Source of the DNA: Ktedonobacterales bacterium
GTDB taxonomy: Bacteria; Chloroflexota; Ktedonobacteria; Ktedonobacterales; JADMIN01
Length of the DNA stretch: 16,502 bases
Direction of reading: 5' to 3'
Assembly (NCBI GenBank): GCA_025450405.1
Contig: JANWHL010000283.1
Location: forward strand, 1-16,502
Numbering within the stretch: the stretch's first letter is position 1; every line of letters starts with the position of its first letter. A program made the translations under genes and the position numbers. The notes beneath the pieces were generated by a model. It did no database searches and had not been told where the DNA came from. It saw only the letters and a program-made list of their open reading frames with translations. Shown here in pieces: positions 13,194-16,502 of this stretch.

Positions 13194-13885
13194 AGGCTGC
13201 TGATCTCCGGGTTGCTCAGGATCTCCTGGTGCGAGCCTTCGAGCCGGACGCGGCCACTCTCCATGACGATGCCATGGTCGGAGATGCTGAGGCCGGCGCG
13301 GGCGTTCTGCTCGACGAGCAAGACGGTCTTGCCAGTTTGGCGCATGGTGGTGACCATGCCCATGACCTGGCGGAGCGCTTTGGGGTCGAGGCCCATGGAG
13401 GGCTCGTCCAGAAGGATGAGGGTGGGGTCGAGCATGAGCGAACGGGCGAACTCGACCAGGCGCTGCTGGCCACCGGAGAGGCTGGCGGCGCGCTCGTCGG
13501 CGCGCTCGCGGACGAGCGGGAAGAGGGCTTCGACCTCAGCGAGGCGGCGATTGACCAGCGCGCGGTCGTTGAGCATAAACGCGCCCAGGCGGACGTTTTC
13601 GCGGACGGTCATCTTGGGAAAGAGGCTGTGGCTCTGCGCCACCTGGACAATGCCGAGAGCAAGGATCTGGCGGGGGCTCAGGCCGCCGATGGGGCGGTCG
13701 TTGAACACCACCTGGCCAATGCGGGGCTTGAGCAGGCCGCTCACCACCCGCAGGACGGTGGATTTGCCGGCGCCATTGGGGCCGACGATGCACGTGATCG
13801 AACCGCGCTCGACGGAGATATCCACGCCCTGGAGGACATCGCCGCCGCCATAGCCGGCCACGACATTGGTCAGTTTCAGCAGCAT
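13145..13885 (-). CDS. livF: branched-chain amino acid-type ABC transporter ATPase LivF
   Basis: A 246-residue ABC ATPase, the second nucleotide-binding subunit of a LivFGHM (HAAT family) importer. A-loop Tyr12, Walker A GPNGAGKST (35-43), Q-loop region VQVAQSHSLFPKMTVREN (80-97), signature LSGGQQ (136-141), Walker B LILLDEP with Asp160-Glu161, and a VEQN switch region (Gln in place of His), typical of LivF. The ATG at 13885 is 5 nt downstream of the livG stop. It is last in the operon and its 3' end overlaps the convergent DUF2064 gene by 49 nt. The transported compound may be branched-chain amino acids, urea or amides; subunit sequences alone do not settle it. Confidence 0.93.
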   Translation of the reverse strand: MLLKLTNVVAGYGGGDVLQGVDISVERGSITCIVGPNGAGKSTVLRVVSGLLKPRIGQVVFNDRPIGGLSPRQILALGIVQVAQSHSLFPKMTVRENVRLGAFMLNDRALVNRRLAEVEALFPLVRERADERAASLSGGQQRLVEFARSLMLDPTLILLDEPSMGLDPKALRQVMGMVTTMRQTGKTVLLVEQNARAGLSISDHGIVMESGRVRLEGSHQEILSNPEISSLYLGGTIAGPARPTMP

Positions 13886-13890
13886 GGCGG

Positions 13891-14622
13891 TCAGTCTCCC
13901 AGGTAGGCTTCCAGCACAGCGGGATTGTTGCGCACCTCGGCCGGAGTCCCGCCCGCGATGGTGGTGCCGCGATGCATCACGAAGACGGTATCGCACAAGC
14001 CCATGACGAATTCCATGTTGTGTTCGACGACGAGAAACGTGATGCCGCGCCGATTCAGCTGGCGGATGTGGCCGGCGAGGTAGTTGATCATCGTGGGGTT
14101 GACGCCGCCGGCGGGCTCGTCGAGGAGGATGACCTGGGGCTCGGCGACCAGCACACAGGCGAACTCGAGGAGCTTCTTCTGGCCGTAGGAGAGGTTCTCC
14201 GCCGGCACATCTTTGAGAGGAATGAGGCCAACGAAGTCGAGCAGCTCGAGCGCCTGGCGCTGCTCGCGCGCGGAGGTCCAGCTCCGCAGGATGCCCAGGC
14301 CACCGCGGCGCGGCACGGGGACGTGCATGTTCTCGAGGACGGTCAGGCGCGAGAAGATGCGGCTCATCTGGAAGGTGCGGCCGATGCCGAGGCCAAAGAC
14401 GGCGTCGGGCGCGGAGTTGGTGATGGCCGCGCCGTTGAACCAGACCTGGCCGTCATCCGGGCGCTCGTAGCCGGTGATGACGTTGAAGAGCGTCGTCTTG
14501 CCAGAGCCATTGGGTCCGATGAGGCCGGTGATGCGGCCCCGCTCGATGCCGAGCGAGCAGGCGTTGAGCGCCTGGATGCCGCCGAAGGCCTTTGAGACCG
14601 TGTGGACTTCGAGGTAGCTCAC
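13891..14622 (-). CDS. livG: branched-chain amino acid-type ABC transporter ATPase LivG
   Basis: A 243-residue ABC ATPase paired with LivF. Walker A GPNGSGKTT (36-44), Q-loop RTFQMSRIF, signature LSYGQKKLLEFA (LivG-like), Walker B VILLDEPAGGVNP, and switch histidine in VVEHNMEFVM. The start is GTG at 14622, overlapping the livM stop as GTGA (4 nt), with GGAGG about 7 nt upstream; the longer open frame to 15852 covers livM out of frame and was excluded. Confidence 0.93.
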   Translation of the reverse strand: MSYLEVHTVSKAFGGIQALNACSLGIERGRITGLIGPNGSGKTTLFNVITGYERPDDGQVWFNGAAITNSAPDAVFGLGIGRTFQMSRIFSRLTVLENMHVPVPRRGGLGILRSWTSAREQRQALELLDFVGLIPLKDVPAENLSYGQKKLLEFACVLVAEPQVILLDEPAGGVNPTMINYLAGHIRQLNRRGITFLVVEHNMEFVMGLCDTVFVMHRGTTIAGGTPAEVRNNPAVLEAYLGD

Positions 14623-15746
14623 CGCTCGCCTCCATCGCTCGAGACCGGTGCGACGCGGCCGGGCGGGCCCGAGCGCGGCGGGCCGCCAGGGAACGCGCCG
14701 GGTGTGGCGCCAGGCGCGGCGCCGGTGGCCGGGCGGCGGCCACGCCACTGGATGAGGCGCTTGCGGACAGTGGGCAGGATGCCCTCGGGCAGGAGCAGGA
14801 TCACGACGAGGAATAGGGCGCCGTAGAGGATGAGATACCAGCTGGTGAGCGTCCGGTCGGACGCGACATACTGCTGGGCGGGGATGAGGATGAGCGCGCC
14901 CAGGATCGGGCCGGCGAGGGTCCCCAGGCCACCAAGGAAGACCATGAGCGCGATGGCGACATCGAAGAGCGCATCGAAGCCCGAATTGGGGAAGACCGAC
15001 TCGATGTAGTAGGCCCAGAGGCCGCCGAGCATCCCCACAAAGAAAGCGGAGAGGGTGAAGGCCAGCAGCTTGGATGGGCCAGTGCGGACACCGAGGCCGC
15101 GGGCACGGTCTTCGTCGTCCTTGATGGCCAGGAGGCCCAGACCGTACTTCGACCGCCGCACCCACCAGGAGGCGCCGACCGCGAGCAGCAGGATGAGCAG
15201 ACCGGTGTAGTAGAACGGCGGATCGAAGGCGGCGCCGGACCACGAGGGAATCGGCAGCTCCAGGCCCGCCGATCCCTGGGTGATGAAACGGAGGTTGTAG
15301 GCGAGGAGCTGGAAGATGAAGAACGTGGCGATGGTGATCACGACAAAGGTGTGGCCGCGGGTGCGCAGCGAGATGATGCCGACGGGGATGGCGATGATCG
15401 CGGCAATCACCCCGCAGAGCGGGAGCAGCAGCAGCGGGCCGTAATCGCTGTGGACATGCCACCCCTTGCACATGATTGCCAGGGCATAGGCGCCGCTGCC
15501 GAAGAACACCGCGTGCCCGAGGGCGATGTAGCCCGTGTAGCCGGAGAAGATGTTCCACGCGGATGCGCAGGCGGCGTAGAGGACGGTGAAGACCGCGATC
15601 GCCATGATGGCCGTACCGGGGAAGAGCACGGGCGCGGCGGAAGGCACGGCCAGCGCCACGGCCAGCAGCACGACGAGCGCGATCGGCTTGATGAGCGCCA
15701 GGCGGTCGGTGGGGATCGCTGGCGATTGAGGGGACTGGGTGGTCAC
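14619..15746 (-). CDS. livM: branched-chain amino acid-type ABC transporter permease LivM
   Basis: A 375-residue polytopic permease. The first helix is at about 16-45; the conserved LivM segments AWNIFSGYTGYIALGHAVFF and the ATPase-contact loop (AIKDDEDRARGLGV, then KLLAFTLSAFFVGMLGGL) are present. The C-terminal 45 residues are a Gly/Pro/Ala-rich cytoplasmic tail absent from typical LivM. The start is GTG, overlapping the livH stop as GTGA (4 nt). Confidence 0.93.
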   Translation of the reverse strand: MTTQSPQSPAIPTDRLALIKPIALVVLLAVALAVPSAAPVLFPGTAIMAIAVFTVLYAACASAWNIFSGYTGYIALGHAVFFGSGAYALAIMCKGWHVHSDYGPLLLLPLCGVIAAIIAIPVGIISLRTRGHTFVVITIATFFIFQLLAYNLRFITQGSAGLELPIPSWSGAAFDPPFYYTGLLILLLAVGASWWVRRSKYGLGLLAIKDDEDRARGLGVRTGPSKLLAFTLSAFFVGMLGGLWAYYIESVFPNSGFDALFDVAIALMVFLGGLGTLAGPILGALILIPAQQYVASDRTLTSWYLILYGALFLVVILLLPEGILPTVRKRLIQWRGRRPATGAAPGATPGAFPGGPPRSGPPGRVAPVSSDGGER

Positions 15747-16502
15747 GCTTGCCTCCCCGCGAGCCGGCCAAAGAGCCCTTGCGGGCGGAAGATGAGCACC
15801 AGGACGAGCAGGATAAAGAAGACGGTGGTGGCCCAGACGGGGTCCCAGACAACCGCCGTCACGTCCTCGATGATGAGCATGCCGAAGGAGGCGACGAGCG
15901 CGCCGCCGAGGCTGCCCATGCCGCCGAGGACGATGACGACGAGCAGGCGCGAGATCAGGTCATAGTGGCTGCCGGGATTGAAGCTGTTGGTGGCGCCGAA
16001 GGCGACCCCGCCGGCGGCCGTGAGCGCGACGCCGAGACCGAAGGTGAGCGCCGAAACCCGCTCGACGTCGATGCCGATGAGCTGGGCAGCCGTGCGATTC
16101 TGTACGGTGGCACGCAGGCTGGCGCCGAACTTGGTGCGATAGAGCACGAGATACAGGCCGACGAGCAGGGCGACACTGAGCAAGAAGGCGAAGAAGTAGA
16201 TGTAGCCAATGTAAAACCCGAAGACGTTGAAGGATCTGGTGGTATACCAGGCGTCCAATTTCACGAGGTCGGTGCTGAAGATGCGGCCGAGCGCGCCTTC
16301 GATGATGATGGCGATGGCATAGGTGACGAGGATGGAGAGCATGATGCGGTCGCGTTTGAGCGGCCGGATGAAGAGCCACTCGATGAGGACGCCCAGGCCG
16401 AACATGAGCGGCATGGTGATGAAGAGGCCGAGGAAGAGGTCGATGTGGAGGTATTGGGCGAGAGCGTAGCTGAGGTAGCCGCCGAGGATGACGAAGGCGC
16501 CC
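15743..16502 (-). CDS. livH: branched-chain amino acid-type ABC transporter permease LivH, 5' partial
   Basis: C-terminal 252 residues of a LivH permease; the frame is open to the right window edge, and the visible beginning GAFVILGGYLSYALAQYL matches the early LivH helix region, so about 35-45 residues are missing. The conserved loop LRATVQNRTAAQLIGIDVER followed by LTFGLGVALTAAGGVAFG is the expected ATPase-contact region. An internal ATG at 16414 is not the start. The substrate-binding protein gene, usual for this operon, is not in the window and may lie further upstream. Confidence 0.92.
   Translation of the reverse strand, partial: GAFVILGGYLSYALAQYLHIDLFLGLFITMPLMFGLGVLIEWLFIRPLKRDRIMLSILVTYAIAIIIEGALGRIFSTDLVKLDAWYTTRSFNVFGFYIGYIYFFAFLLSVALLVGLYLVLYRTKFGASLRATVQNRTAAQLIGIDVERVSALTFGLGVALTAAGGVAFGATNSFNPGSHYDLISRLLVVIVLGGMGSLGGALVASFGMLIIEDVTAVVWDPVWATTVFFILLVLVLIFRPQGLFGRLAGRQA

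Noticed and set aside
12806..13906. 366-codon + frame running through the end of the DUF2064 gene and opposite livF
   Set aside because: Out of frame with DUF2064 and antisense to livF motifs; shadow.

Overview
This is a very GC-rich window (close to 70% G+C by eye) with bacterial genes in two orientations and several families of short interspersed palindromic repeats. The repeats (a CCTCACCCC...GGAGAGGGG stem-loop, a CACAGAG-type purine-rich repeat and a GCGGAA...TTCCGC hairpin followed by ATCCTG) and the gene types suggest a member of the Chloroflexota. That assignment is an inference; no rRNA or other taxonomic marker is present. I see no tRNA, rRNA or CRISPR array.

Layout. (1) 1-2650: the 3' part of a RecD2-type helicase gene on +, its true start left of the window, converging on a small acidic protein of unknown function on -. 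(2) 2651-3289: a non-coding, repeat-rich spacer. (3) 10908 down to 3290, all on -: six closely spaced genes. In transcription order they are an OmpR/PhoB-type response regulator, a four-helix membrane sensor kinase, a GT-C membrane glycosyltransferase, a radical SAM/SPASM protein, an acyltransferase with the LuxI (acyl-homoserine-lactone synthase) signature residues, and a membrane-anchored sulfite-oxidase-type molybdopterin oxidoreductase. The last four are very tightly packed (14-nt gap, 2-nt gap, 7-nt overlap). (4) 10909-11619: a divergent spacer with a candidate promoter, a perfect 15-bp tandem repeat and more interspersed repeats. (5) 11620-13193 on +: a GT2 glycosyltransferase and a TIGR04282/DUF2064 transferase sharing an ATGA start/stop overlap. 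(6) 16502 down to 13145 on -: livH (partial)-livM-livG-livF, the membrane and ATPase parts of a branched-chain-amino-acid-type ABC importer.

The most interesting part is region 3. A LuxI-like acyltransferase, translationally coupled to a radical SAM/SPASM enzyme and a membrane molybdoenzyme, downstream of a two-component system whose kinase has almost no extracytoplasmic domain, is not a gene set I recognise. It may be a self-regulated acyl-signal or acyl-metabolite system. Members and order are seen in the sequence; the joint function is inference.

The second notable point is repeat biology. The glycosyltransferase gene carries two copies of the interspersed palindrome, plus a CACAGAG stub, inside its coding frame without breaking it. 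The same families lie in both long spacers, and in those two spacers they form a composite arranged in the same order.
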